DNA of 64,000 nucleotides, taken from contig NZ_JAPFGY010000007.1 of assembly GCF_026586795.1 (NCBI RefSeq), forward strand, positions 1-64,000, given 5' to 3'. Under the pieces are notes generated by a model. That model saw only the letters and a list, made by a program, of their open reading frames with translations, was not told the origin of the DNA and did not search any database. This document shows positions 35,401 through 42,690 of this stretch, one piece after another. This DNA is from Erythrobacter sp. WG. GTDB taxonomy: Bacteria > Pseudomonadota > Alphaproteobacteria > Sphingomonadales > Sphingomonadaceae. Position 1 is the first letter of the stretch. Each line of letters starts with the position of its first letter. The translations under genes were made by a program, and so were the position numbers.

Positions 35401-36219
35401 TCACTCCCCGCAACCGTCCCCGTCGCCGAGGTCGCATCCGCTTCCCCCGTCGCCGGAGCTGCCGTCGGCCCCGCCCGAATTGGCTGGATGGCGGAGCGCA
35501 TGGAGCGCCTCCCATGGCGTACCGACCAGAACGCCGGTGCCGTAGAGCGCCACCGCCATGGCCACCTCGTCGCCCCGGACACAGCCGACGCTCTCCCCGC
35601 GCCGCGCGCGCAGGTCCTCGATCATGGCGATGCCGGCCTTGGTGCGGGGATCGCTCCGTGCGAAGCGGATCACGGCAAGTGCGGCCGTGATGGCGAGCAG
35701 GAGCGCCAGCATCCCGGTCGGCGCACCCGCGGCACCCGCCGCGCGCATCCGGTAAAGACCGAAGAGCAGAACTGCGAGAAGCGGCGCGACCGACAGCCAG
35801 CGCAAGCGCAGGAGATCGTCAGGCCACATGAGGAGCCCGGCCCGGCGCAATCGCGCGGCGAGCCGCTCGGCTTGAACCGTGACCGCGCGCTTGGCGGTGG
35901 ACGTGGTGACCGGACCTTCGTGGGCAAGCAGCGCCTCGCCCGCAGGGCCAACCGACACGTCGCGCTGCGCAATCACCAGTCTGCGGCCCGACCAAGCCTC
36001 CAGCGCGCCGCGCACATAGAGATCGGCCATCACCGTCTCGGCGAGACGGGCGCGGCCCCCGGCGAGCATTGCCGCACTTTCCGCATCGGTCGCCTCGCTG
36101 TGCCGCCCGGCATCGCGCCAGCGCGCCGGAATCAGCCACGCCGCCACGCTGCTCGCAGCCAGCAGGACGCCGTACACGAACAGGAAATCGCTGCCCGTCG
36201 AGGACGAGAACAGCTGCAT
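35401..36219 (-). CDS. TIGR04222-like membrane protein with Gly/Cys-rich tail
   Basis: 272 residues with an N-terminal hydrophobic segment, a soluble region (about 35-130), two central transmembrane segments (about 140-185), and a C-terminal low-complexity tail of Gly, Asp, Ser and Cys (GDGGSGCDLGDGDGCGE). The layout resembles the TIGR04222 membrane protein family, whose function is not known. The ATG at 36219 has AAGGG upstream. It is inserted between rimM and the nitrilase gene. Confidence 0.68.
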   Translation of the reverse strand: MQLFSSSTGSDFLFVYGVLLAASSVAAWLIPARWRDAGRHSEATDAESAAMLAGGRARLAETVMADLYVRGALEAWSGRRLVIAQRDVSVGPAGEALLAHEGPVTTSTAKRAVTVQAERLAARLRRAGLLMWPDDLLRLRWLSVAPLLAVLLFGLYRMRAAGAAGAPTGMLALLLAITAALAVIRFARSDPRTKAGIAMIEDLRARRGESVGCVRGDEVAMAVALYGTGVLVGTPWEALHALRHPANSGGADGSSGDGGSGCDLGDGDGCGE

Positions 36220-36296
36220 CAGTCCACCCTTCTCCCGGCCCCGTCTCGCCTCGCGGCAAGCGGAACCGGCGCCAGCGCGACCCGGCGGGGACAAAT

Positions 36297-36325
36297 CTAG
36301 CATCAAAAAGGTTAATCGTCCGCAA
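36297..36325 (-). promoter_or_regulatory. Candidate internal promoter upstream of the membrane protein gene
   Basis: On the minus strand TTGCGG (36325-36320), a 17-base AT-rich spacer and TGCTAG (36302-36297) lie about 80 bases before the ATG at 36219. If real, it would drive the membrane protein, nitrilase, trmD and rplS separately from ffh-rpsP-rimM. Confidence 0.35.
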
Positions 36326-36356
36326 GCTGCGCGTGGCGCTGTTCGACGAGCGCACG

Positions 36357-36860
36357 TCAATCCTCGGCGAAAGCCGCCGCAATGGTCAGCCGGCTCTCAT
36401 CCCAGCCAAGCACGGCCGTGGGGATGAGCGGCACCATGAAGGTCTTCGGCCCCTTGGCGGGCACCGGATCGCGGGCGATCTCGACGAGATCGGTTGCGCC
36501 GAAATTCTCGATCGCAGTAACCGTGCCGACAGTATCGCCCGTGTCGGTGACGACCGGCAGGCCGATCAGGTCGGCATGGTAGAACTCGCCCTCCGCCAGC
36601 GGCGGCAGGGCCTCGCGCGGGACGGTGAGAACGGTGCCGCGCAGCTTCTCGGCATCGGCGCGCGAGGTGCTTTGGGCAAGGCGGGCGATCGCCCCGCCTT
36701 TGCCGTCCTCGCGCAGCTTGAGGAGGGTGAGAGCGCCATCATTGAAGCTCTTGTGGTGCGCAAGCGTCGCGACGCCTTCGCCGAAGAGCTTCAGGCGCAC
36801 CTCGCCCGCCACCCCGTGAGCGCCTACGATGGCGGCAAGGGTGACGGGCTTGGAATTCAT
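36357..36860 (-). CDS. rimM: 16S rRNA processing protein RimM
   Basis: 167 residues: an N-terminal RimM barrel (VTLAAIVGAHGVAGEVRLK) and a C-terminal PRC-barrel (FYHADLIGLPVVTDTGDTVGTV, ending VPLIPTAVLGWDESRLTI). RimM helps mature the 30S head and binds S19. Between it and rpsP lies a palindromic repeat (36870-36960) that reaches to 10 bases of its start codon. Confidence 0.95.
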   Translation of the reverse strand: MNSKPVTLAAIVGAHGVAGEVRLKLFGEGVATLAHHKSFNDGALTLLKLREDGKGGAIARLAQSTSRADAEKLRGTVLTVPREALPPLAEGEFYHADLIGLPVVTDTGDTVGTVTAIENFGATDLVEIARDPVPAKGPKTFMVPLIPTAVLGWDESRLTIAAAFAED

Positions 36861-36869
36861 GCGCCACCG

Positions 36870-36960
36870 CCGTTCGGGCTGAGCTTGTCGCAGCCCTGCA
36901 CTTCTTCCGGCACGCCAACCAAAAGGAAGAACAGTCCTTCGGCAGTCTCAGGACGAACGG
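36870..36960. repeat. Palindromic repeat, family C
   Basis: 91-bp imperfect inverted repeat beginning CCGTTCGGGCTGAGCTTGTC and ending in the near-complement GTCTCAGGACGAACGG. It fills the rpsP-rimM gap inside the operon. The outer CCGTTCG/CGAACGG ends are shared with family A, so the two may be related. Confidence 0.75.
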
Positions 36961-36976
36961 AGGGAGGCACGCGTGA

Positions 36977-37447
36977 TCAGCCTTCGGCCTGCTCTTCAGT
37001 GACTTCCGCGGCAGCTTCGTCAGCGCCCGGCGCTTCCTCTTCGGCCGGAGCCGGAGCGGCGGCAGCGGCCTTGGCCTCTTCCTCGGCAGCGCGCGCGGCT
37101 TCCTCGGCCTCGGCGATCTTGGCGGCACGCTCTTCGGCGCGCTCCTTGGCCTTCTCGCCCGGTTCGCCCTTCTTGGGGTTGTTGCGCGCGGCACGCTCCT
37201 TGATGCCGGCGGCATCGAGGAAGCGGGCGACGCGGTCGGTCGGCTGCGCGCCGACGCCGAGCCAGTAGCGGGCGCGGTCTTCGACCAGCTTCACGCGCTC
37301 CGGCGAATCCTTGGCGAGCAGCGGGTTGTAGGTGCCGATCTGCTCGAGATACTTGCCGTCGCGCGGGCTGCGGCTGTTGGCGACGACGATGCGGTAATAA
37401 GGACGCTTCTTGGCACCGCCGCGCGAGAGCCGGATGGAAATCGACAT
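36977..37447 (-). CDS. rpsP: 30S ribosomal protein S16 with long C-terminal extension
   Basis: 156 residues, nearly twice the E. coli length. The first about 85 residues are a normal S16 ([50 protein letters not shown]). The rest is an Ala/Glu/Lys-rich, probably helical and disordered tail, as often found in sphingomonad S16. It lies between ffh (55-base gap) and rimM. Confidence 0.96.
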   Translation of the reverse strand: MSISIRLSRGGAKKRPYYRIVVANSRSPRDGKYLEQIGTYNPLLAKDSPERVKLVEDRARYWLGVGAQPTDRVARFLDAAGIKERAARNNPKKGEPGEKAKERAEERAAKIAEAEEAARAAEEEAKAAAAAPAPAEEEAPGADEAAAEVTEEQAEG

Positions 37448-37502
37448 GAGTAGTTACCTTTCGAGAAGATTGAACTTTTGGACTGAACTGACTGACTTGA
37501 AA

Positions 37503-38969
37503 CTATTTCTTGAACCGCGGAGGCCCGCCGAGCCCGGGCAGACCGCTCATTGGTCCGGGGCCGCCGAGACCCGGCAGACCGCCTGACGGAGAACCGCCGA
37601 GGCCGCCCATCGGGCCGCCGCCGCCCATGCCGCCGCCGAACATCGCAGCGAGGCCCTTGAGGCCGCCCATCTTCTTGATCTGCTTCATCGCTCGAGCCAT
37701 TTCCTGGTGCATCTTGAGCACCTTGTTCACGGTCTGCACATCGGTGCCGCTGCCCGCCGCGACGCGCTTCTTGCGCTTGGCGTTCATCAGATCGGGGTTG
37801 GCGCGTTCCTTGGCGGTCATCGAGGAGATGATCGCTTCCATGTGGACCAGCACCTTGTCGTCCATGCCGCTCGCCTGCATGGCCTGCTTGGCCTTCTTCA
37901 TCCCCGGCATCATGCCGGCGAGCATCCCGAGGCCGCCCATGTTGCGCATCTGCCTGAGCTGCATCGCAAGATCATCGAGGTCGAACTTGCCCTTTTCGAG
38001 GTTGCGGGCGAGCTTTTCGGCCTCTTCCTCCTTGATCGTCGCCGCCGCGCGCTCGACCAGGCTGACGACGTCGCCCATGCCGAGGATGCGGTCGGCGACG
38101 GAACCCGGGCGGAAGGGCTCGATCGCGTCGAGCTTCTCGCCTGTTCCCGCGAACTTGATCGGCTTGCCCGTCACGGCACGCATCGAGAGCGCCGCGCCGC
38201 CGCGGGCGTCGCCGTCCATGCGGGTCAGCACCACGCCGGTGAGCGGCACCTCGCCGCTGAAGGACTGGGCGACGTTGACCGCGTCCTGACCGGTGAGCGA
38301 ATCGACCACCAGCAGCACCTCGTTGGGCGCCGAGACGCTCGCGACGGCCTTCATCTCGGCCATCAGCGCATCGTCGACGTGCAGGCGGCCCGCGGTGTCG
38401 AGCAGCAACACATCGAAGTTCTGGAGCCGCGCGGACTCCATCGCACGGCGCGCGATGTCGACCGGCTGCTGGCCGGGAACGATCGGAAGGGTGGCGACGT
38501 CGACCTGCGTGCCGAGCACCGCGAGCTGCTCCTGCGCCGCCGGACGGTTCACGTCGAGCGAGGCCATCAGCGCCTTCTTGCCATGGCGTTCGCGGATCAG
38601 CTTGGCGAGCTTGGCGGTGGTGGTCGTCTTGCCCGAACCCTGAAGGCCGACCATCATGATCACCACCGGCGGCCGCGCATCGAGCTTGAGGCCTTCGACC
38701 TCCATGCCGCCCAGCGTTTCGACCAGCTCGTCATGGACGATCTTGATGACCATCTGGCCGGGGGTGACCGACTTCAGGACATCCTGCCCCACGGCCTTTT
38801 CGGTGACGGCATCGATGAAGCGGCGGGCGACGGGGAGCGCGACGTCGGCTTCGAGGAGCGCAATGCGGACCTCGCGCATGGCATCGCGCACGTCCTGCTC
38901 GCGCAGCGCGCCGCGGCCCTTGAGGCGGTCAAAGACCCCGCCAAGCCGATCTGACAGCGTGTCGAACAT
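37503..38969 (-). CDS. ffh: Signal recognition particle protein Ffh
   Basis: 488-residue SRP GTPase that targets inner-membrane proteins co-translationally with 4.5S RNA and FtsY. N-domain, then G-domain with GLQGSGKTTTTAKLA, DTAGRLHVD and the TRMDGDARGGAALS block, and a Met-rich M-domain. The C-terminus ends in a Gly/Pro/Met-rich tail (from about residue 445). It is first in ffh-rpsP-rimM, as in many bacteria. Confidence 0.97.
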   Translation of the reverse strand: MFDTLSDRLGGVFDRLKGRGALREQDVRDAMREVRIALLEADVALPVARRFIDAVTEKAVGQDVLKSVTPGQMVIKIVHDELVETLGGMEVEGLKLDARPPVVIMMVGLQGSGKTTTTAKLAKLIRERHGKKALMASLDVNRPAAQEQLAVLGTQVDVATLPIVPGQQPVDIARRAMESARLQNFDVLLLDTAGRLHVDDALMAEMKAVASVSAPNEVLLVVDSLTGQDAVNVAQSFSGEVPLTGVVLTRMDGDARGGAALSMRAVTGKPIKFAGTGEKLDAIEPFRPGSVADRILGMGDVVSLVERAAATIKEEEAEKLARNLEKGKFDLDDLAMQLRQMRNMGGLGMLAGMMPGMKKAKQAMQASGMDDKVLVHMEAIISSMTAKERANPDLMNAKRKKRVAAGSGTDVQTVNKVLKMHQEMARAMKQIKKMGGLKGLAAMFGGGMGGGGPMGGLGGSPSGGLPGLGGPGPMSGLPGLGGPPRFKK

Positions 38970-39012
38970 CGCTCACTTCTCCTCGCGCCGCTGGCCGCGT
39001 GCGCATCATGCG

Positions 39013-39049
39013 AAAAACGCCGGCGGACGAAACCTCGTCGGCCAGCGTT
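39013..39049 (-). terminator. Intrinsic terminator after tRNA-Ala
   Basis: On the minus strand AACGC.GGC.GACGA, loop GGTT and TCGTC.GCC.GCGTT form a 13-bp stem with two symmetric mismatches, followed by TTTTTCG, about 50 bases after the tRNA 3' end. Confidence 0.75.
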
Positions 39050-39101
39050 GCGAAAAGCGCCCCTCTGGGGGTCGGACTTCCCGACTTTGATCGATGGTGA
39101 C

Positions 39102-39177
39102 TGGTGGAGCCTAGCGGGATCGAACCGCTGACCTCAACACTGCCAGTGTTGCGCTCTCCCAGCTGAGCTAAGGCCCC
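39102..39177 (-). tRNA. tRNA-Ala (anticodon GGC)
   Basis: 76-nt cloverleaf on the minus strand: acceptor GGGGCCT with AGGCTCC (one G-T pair), D-arm GCTC-AGCTGGGA-GAGC, anticodon loop CTGGCAG (anticodon GGC, codon GCC) on a CAACA/TGTTG stem, T-arm AGCGG-TTCGATC-CCGCT, discriminator A and an encoded CCA. GCC is a heavily used codon in this GC-rich genome. Confidence 0.97.
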
Positions 39178-39230
39178 GAGCCAGTCATCATGCGAACCGG
39201 GCCAAGGCGCCCTGTTCGCGGGAGGCGGCC

Positions 39231-39257
39231 ATTATAAGGACCACCTCCCCCTTGCAA
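39231..39257 (-). promoter_or_regulatory. tRNA-Ala promoter
   Basis: On the minus strand TTGCAA (39257-39252), 15-base spacer and a perfect TATAAT (39236-39231), about 55 bases before the tRNA 5' end. It lies just after the stop codon of the FYDLN-acid gene. Confidence 0.6.
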
Positions 39258-39265
39258 GCGAAAAA

Positions 39266-39601
39266 TCAGCTTTCGTCCTCGTCATCGTCGCCGCTGCCGG
39301 TCGAGACGCCAAGATCGTCGTCACCGCCGAGGTCGACATCGTTATCGGGCGAATCGCCGTCCTCGTCGATGTCCTCGATATCCTCCAGATCATCGTCACC
39401 GCCGAGATCGGCATCGGCATCGACATCGACCTTCTTCTCGACCTCCTCGAAGGGGATCGGTTGCTTGGACTTGAGCACGGGCTCGGGGTTCCAGGTCTCG
39501 CCGCATTCGATGCAGGTGACCGGGTCATCCTTGCCCAGATCATAGAAGCGTTCACCGCACTTGGGGCAGGTACGCTTGGTACCCCATTCGGGCTTTGCCA
39601 T
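39266..39601 (-). CDS. TIGR02300 (FYDLN acid) family protein
   Basis: 111 residues. The N-terminal 45 residues form a zinc ribbon with CPKCGERFYDLGKDD and CIECGETW, which gives the family its FYDLN name; the rest is a highly acidic low-complexity tail of Asp, Glu and Gly. The family is nearly restricted to alphaproteobacteria and has no known role. It lies just upstream of the tRNA-Ala gene and is divergent from aroA. Confidence 0.92.
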   Translation of the reverse strand: MAKPEWGTKRTCPKCGERFYDLGKDDPVTCIECGETWNPEPVLKSKQPIPFEEVEKKVDVDADADLGGDDDLEDIEDIDEDGDSPDNDVDLGGDDDLGVSTGSGDDDEDES

Positions 39602-39773
39602 CTGTATTCCTCAAATAAGCCGCCCCGATGCAGGGCGGGCGAAGCGCGGGCTCGCGATTTCGCGGGATTGCACGCAAGTTGTGGGTTCCGGCAAGCCCCG
39701 ATTCAAGGGGACCGGCCCACCAGCGCGGCGCGCCTTGCCAGAAGCGCGGGGCGCTGTCAAAGACCGCCGCCTT

Positions 39774-41090
39774 ATGACGAGCCACCGCTTCCTGCCGATG
39801 GGCCCGATGAAGGGCGCGATCCGAGTGCCCGGCGACAAATCGATCAGCCACCGCGCGCTGATGTTCGCAGGGCTCGCCATGGGGCGCAGCCGGATCAGCG
39901 GCCTGCTGGAGGGCGAGGACGTGCTGGCGACGGCAGCGGCGATGCGCCAGTTCGGGGCGCAGATTGCGCGCGAGGGCGATGGCAACTGGGTGGTCGACGG
40001 GGTGGGCGTGGGCAGCCTGCTCCAGCCGCGCCAAGCGCTCGAGATGGGCAATTCGGGCACCTCGACCCGGCTGCTGATGGGGCTGGTAGCAAGCCATGCG
40101 ATCAGCGCAACCTTCGTGGGCGATGCGAGCCTTTCGGGCCGGCCGATGAAGCGGGTGATCGATCCGCTCTCGCACATGGGAGCCAGCATCGAGGCTTCGT
40201 CCGGCGGCACCCTCCCGCTGATGCTGCGCGGCGCCAGTCCAGCCGTGCCGATCACCTACCGCCTTCCGGTCGCGAGCGCGCAGGTCAAGAGCGCGGTGCT
40301 GCTGGCAGGGCTGAACACCCCCGGCATCACCCGCGTGATCGAACCCGTCCCCACCCGCGACCACACCGAGCGGATGCTGAAGGGCTTCGGGGCGAGGCTC
40401 GAGGTGGGCGAGGAGAACGGCGAGACGGTGATCGCCATCCACGGCGAGGCTGACCTGAAGCCCATGGACGTGACCGTCCCCGGCGATCCCTCGTCTGCCG
40501 CCTTCTTCATGGTCGCGGCAAGCATCGTTCCGGGAAGCGACCTCACCATCCTCAACGTCGGCCTCAACCCGACCCGCGCGGGGCTCCTTGCGGTGCTGCG
40601 CCAGATGGGCGCGGATATCGAGGAGATCAGCCCTCGCGAGATCGGCGGCGAGCCGGTCGCGGACCTGCGCGTGCGCCACGCCCCGCTCACGGGAATCGCG
40701 GTCGATCCGGCCATCGTCCCGGCGATGATCGACGAGTTCCCGGTGCTCTTCGTCGCCGCCGCGCTCGCATCGGGCACCACCCGCACCAGCGGGCTCGAGG
40801 AACTACGCGTCAAGGAAAGCGACCGCCTCGCGGCGATGGCCGCCGCGCTCGCCAGCGTGGGCGCGCAGGTCGAAGAGCACGAGGACGGCCTCACCATCCA
40901 TGGCACCGGCGGCGAGCCCCTGCGCGGCAGCACCGAGGCGGCGGTCCGCTCGTTGCTCGATCATCGCATCGCGATGAGCATGGCCATCGCAGGGCTCGCC
41001 AGCACCGGCGGTGTGGAAATCGACGATATCGCCCCGATCGCCACCAGCTTCCCGACCTTCACGAGCCTTCTCGGCGAGGCGAGCGCGTGA
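39774..41090 (+). CDS. aroA: 3-phosphoshikimate 1-carboxyvinyltransferase (EPSP synthase)
   Basis: 438 residues; joins shikimate 3-phosphate and phosphoenolpyruvate in the aromatic amino-acid pathway. Motifs are GAIRVPGDKSISHRALM, LEMGNSGTSTRLLMG and LRVKESDRLAAM. The sequence around the active site has GNSGTSTR where class II (Agrobacterium-type) enzymes have GNAGTG/A variants. ATG 39774 was chosen at the conserved N-terminus; the frame is open for 70 codons upstream without support. It overlaps the next gene (GTGA). Confidence 0.95.
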   Translation: MTSHRFLPMGPMKGAIRVPGDKSISHRALMFAGLAMGRSRISGLLEGEDVLATAAAMRQFGAQIAREGDGNWVVDGVGVGSLLQPRQALEMGNSGTSTRLLMGLVASHAISATFVGDASLSGRPMKRVIDPLSHMGASIEASSGGTLPLMLRGASPAVPITYRLPVASAQVKSAVLLAGLNTPGITRVIEPVPTRDHTERMLKGFGARLEVGEENGETVIAIHGEADLKPMDVTVPGDPSSAAFFMVAASIVPGSDLTILNVGLNPTRAGLLAVLRQMGADIEEISPREIGGEPVADLRVRHAPLTGIAVDPAIVPAMIDEFPVLFVAAALASGTTRTSGLEELRVKESDRLAAMAAALASVGAQVEEHEDGLTIHGTGGEPLRGSTEAAVRSLLDHRIAMSMAIAGLASTGGVEIDDIAPIATSFPTFTSLLGEASA

Positions 41091-41359
41091 CGGTCCCGCT
41101 CGACTGGCCGAGCCTCGTCGGCTTTGCGGGCACTGCCTGCATCATCGGCGCTTACGCCTACCTGACGCTCGCCAAGGCGACCAACCCCTTCGTGCTCCAC
41201 GGCACCAACTTCATGGGCGCCGCGCTGCTGACGGTCTCGCTCGTCTACCACACCAACTGGGCGAGCCTCGTGCTCGAATTCTTCTGGGCCGCGATCGCAC
41301 TGGTCGGCCTAGCGCGCGCGTGGCTCTCCCGCAAGGACGCAGGTGAGGTGGCCGAATGA
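41087..41359 (+). CDS. CBU_0592-family small membrane protein
   Basis: 90 residues with three hydrophobic segments (VGFAGTACIIGAYAYLTLA, the middle LHGTNFMGAALLTVSL, and a C-terminal one), matching the CBU_0592 membrane protein family of unknown function. It starts at GTG overlapping the aroA stop (GTGA), and its stop overlaps the cmk start (ATGA), so it is tightly built into aroA-cmk. Confidence 0.78.
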   Translation: MTVPLDWPSLVGFAGTACIIGAYAYLTLAKATNPFVLHGTNFMGAALLTVSLVYHTNWASLVLEFFWAAIALVGLARAWLSRKDAGEVAE

Positions 41360-42000
41360 TCGTCGCCGTCGACGGCCCGACCGCGAGCGGCAAAGGCACC
41401 ATCGCCAAGGCGCTGGCGGCCCATTTCGGCCTCCCGCATCTCGACACCGGGCTGCTTTACCGCGCGGTCGGGCGGCAGGTGGCGCTGCACGGCGGCGACC
41501 CGGACGACCCTGCGGATGCTCTGGCGGCCTGCACCTTCCCCGATGCGCTGCTCAAGGAGGAGACCCTACGCTCCGAGGCGGCGGGCAGTTTGGCGAGCCG
41601 CGTCTCGGTGCATCCTGCGGTGCGCCGCGCCCTCTACGACCGTCAGCGCGCCTTCGCCCTCCAGCCAGGCGGCGCGGTGCTCGACGGGCGCGACATCGGC
41701 ACCGTCATCGCGCCCGAGGCGCAGGTGAAGCTGTTCGTCACCGCGAGCGTTGCCGAGCGCGCACACCGCCGCTGGCTGGAGATGTCCGCGCGCGGGATTG
41801 CTGTCGATCTCGCCGCGATGGAGCGCGACATCGCAGCACGCGACGACCGGGACATGAACCGCGCCGACGCCCCCCTGATGGCAGCCCCGGGAGCGCTGGT
41901 GCTCGACACCACCACGCTTGGCCGCGAAGAGGCGATCGCAGCCGCGATCGAGGCGGTGGGTGCGCGGCTGTCTGCGCCGCCGACGCCGCCCGGGGCCTGA
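41356..42000 (+). CDS. cmk: Cytidylate kinase
   Basis: 214 residues; phosphorylates CMP and dCMP. P-loop GPTASGKGTIAKALA, LDTGLLYRAVG, LDGRDIGTVIAPEA and the lid RDDRDMNRADAPL are present. cmk followed by rpsA is a common bacterial order; here an oppositely oriented lipoprotein gene separates them. Confidence 0.95.
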   Translation: MIVAVDGPTASGKGTIAKALAAHFGLPHLDTGLLYRAVGRQVALHGGDPDDPADALAACTFPDALLKEETLRSEAAGSLASRVSVHPAVRRALYDRQRAFALQPGGAVLDGRDIGTVIAPEAQVKLFVTASVAERAHRRWLEMSARGIAVDLAAMERDIAARDDRDMNRADAPLMAAPGALVLDTTTLGREEAIAAAIEAVGARLSAPPTPPGA

Positions 42001-42010
42001 CCCGCTTGCG

Positions 42011-42385
42011 TCAGAACGGCGTGCTGGAAAGGATTTCCCTCGCCTTTTCCATGATAAGAGGCTTCTTGGCGTCGCGCCCCTTCTGCTGGTACTCGTTGTC
42101 GGACTTGCCACAATCCGGAACCAGCCGCGTGCTGGTCTCGTCCACCGGCTCGAGCAGGATGGTGCACTCCGCCATCCACAGCTTGCCGCGCAGCTTAACC
42201 GCGACCGAATGGCCCGCCCCCCGCTCGAAACGCATGAGGATCTTGTTGTCCTTGTAGAAGTATGTGGCGGCCTTGTCGGACAGCCTGTTCTTTGTCGCAT
42301 CGACCGACAGCGGATAGACATCGGCTTCGTTGCAGCCCGCCAGTGACAGAGCAGCAAGGATGATGGGGATCAGCACGTGACGCAC
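42011..42385 (-). CDS. Hypothetical lipoprotein
   Basis: 124 residues: a short signal peptide with lipobox SLAGC, then a folded domain with two further Cys (about residues 73 and 91) that could pair in the periplasm. No family recognised. It lies head-on between cmk and rpsA, converging with cmk 10 bases away and divergent from rpsA. Confidence 0.72.
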   Translation of the reverse strand: MRHVLIPIILAALSLAGCNEADVYPLSVDATKNRLSDKAATYFYKDNKILMRFERGAGHSVAVKLRGKLWMAECTILLEPVDETSTRLVPDCGKSDNEYQQKGRDAKKPLIMEKAREILSSTPF

Positions 42386-42457
42386 CAGGACAGCCTCCTC
42401 GTTTCCGATTCCAGGGTAGCCGCCATTGCTTTACATCGACTTAGTGCCCGTCGCCCT

Positions 42458-42487
42458 TTGACTGCCGGTGAGCGCCGGGCGAAAATT
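42458..42487 (+). promoter_or_regulatory. Candidate rpsA promoter in a 305-base leader region
   Basis: TTGACT (42458-42463), an 18-base spacer and AAAATT (42482-42487), about 200 bases upstream of rpsA. The whole gap from 42386 to 42690 holds no gene; the long leader fits known autoregulation of rpsA translation by S1 in other bacteria, but no specific structure could be assigned beyond a small CCGG-AAAAA-CCGG hairpin near 42640. Confidence 0.45.
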
Positions 42488-42690
42488 CTTGCCTTCGCCT
42501 CCACTTTCCCCTAGGCGCGCGGCCGTTCTCGCAATCCCTGAAGGTTGAAGGAACCCTCGCGCCGGCATGGGGCCGCGCGGGGAAGTCTGCCTCTTGCCCC
42601 GCCAGCCCCGGCAATGGTGCCTGGGAAGCGGCAAAAGACCCCGGAAAAACCGGTGGCCGGTAGCACAACGAAACAGGACCTGCTGACCTT

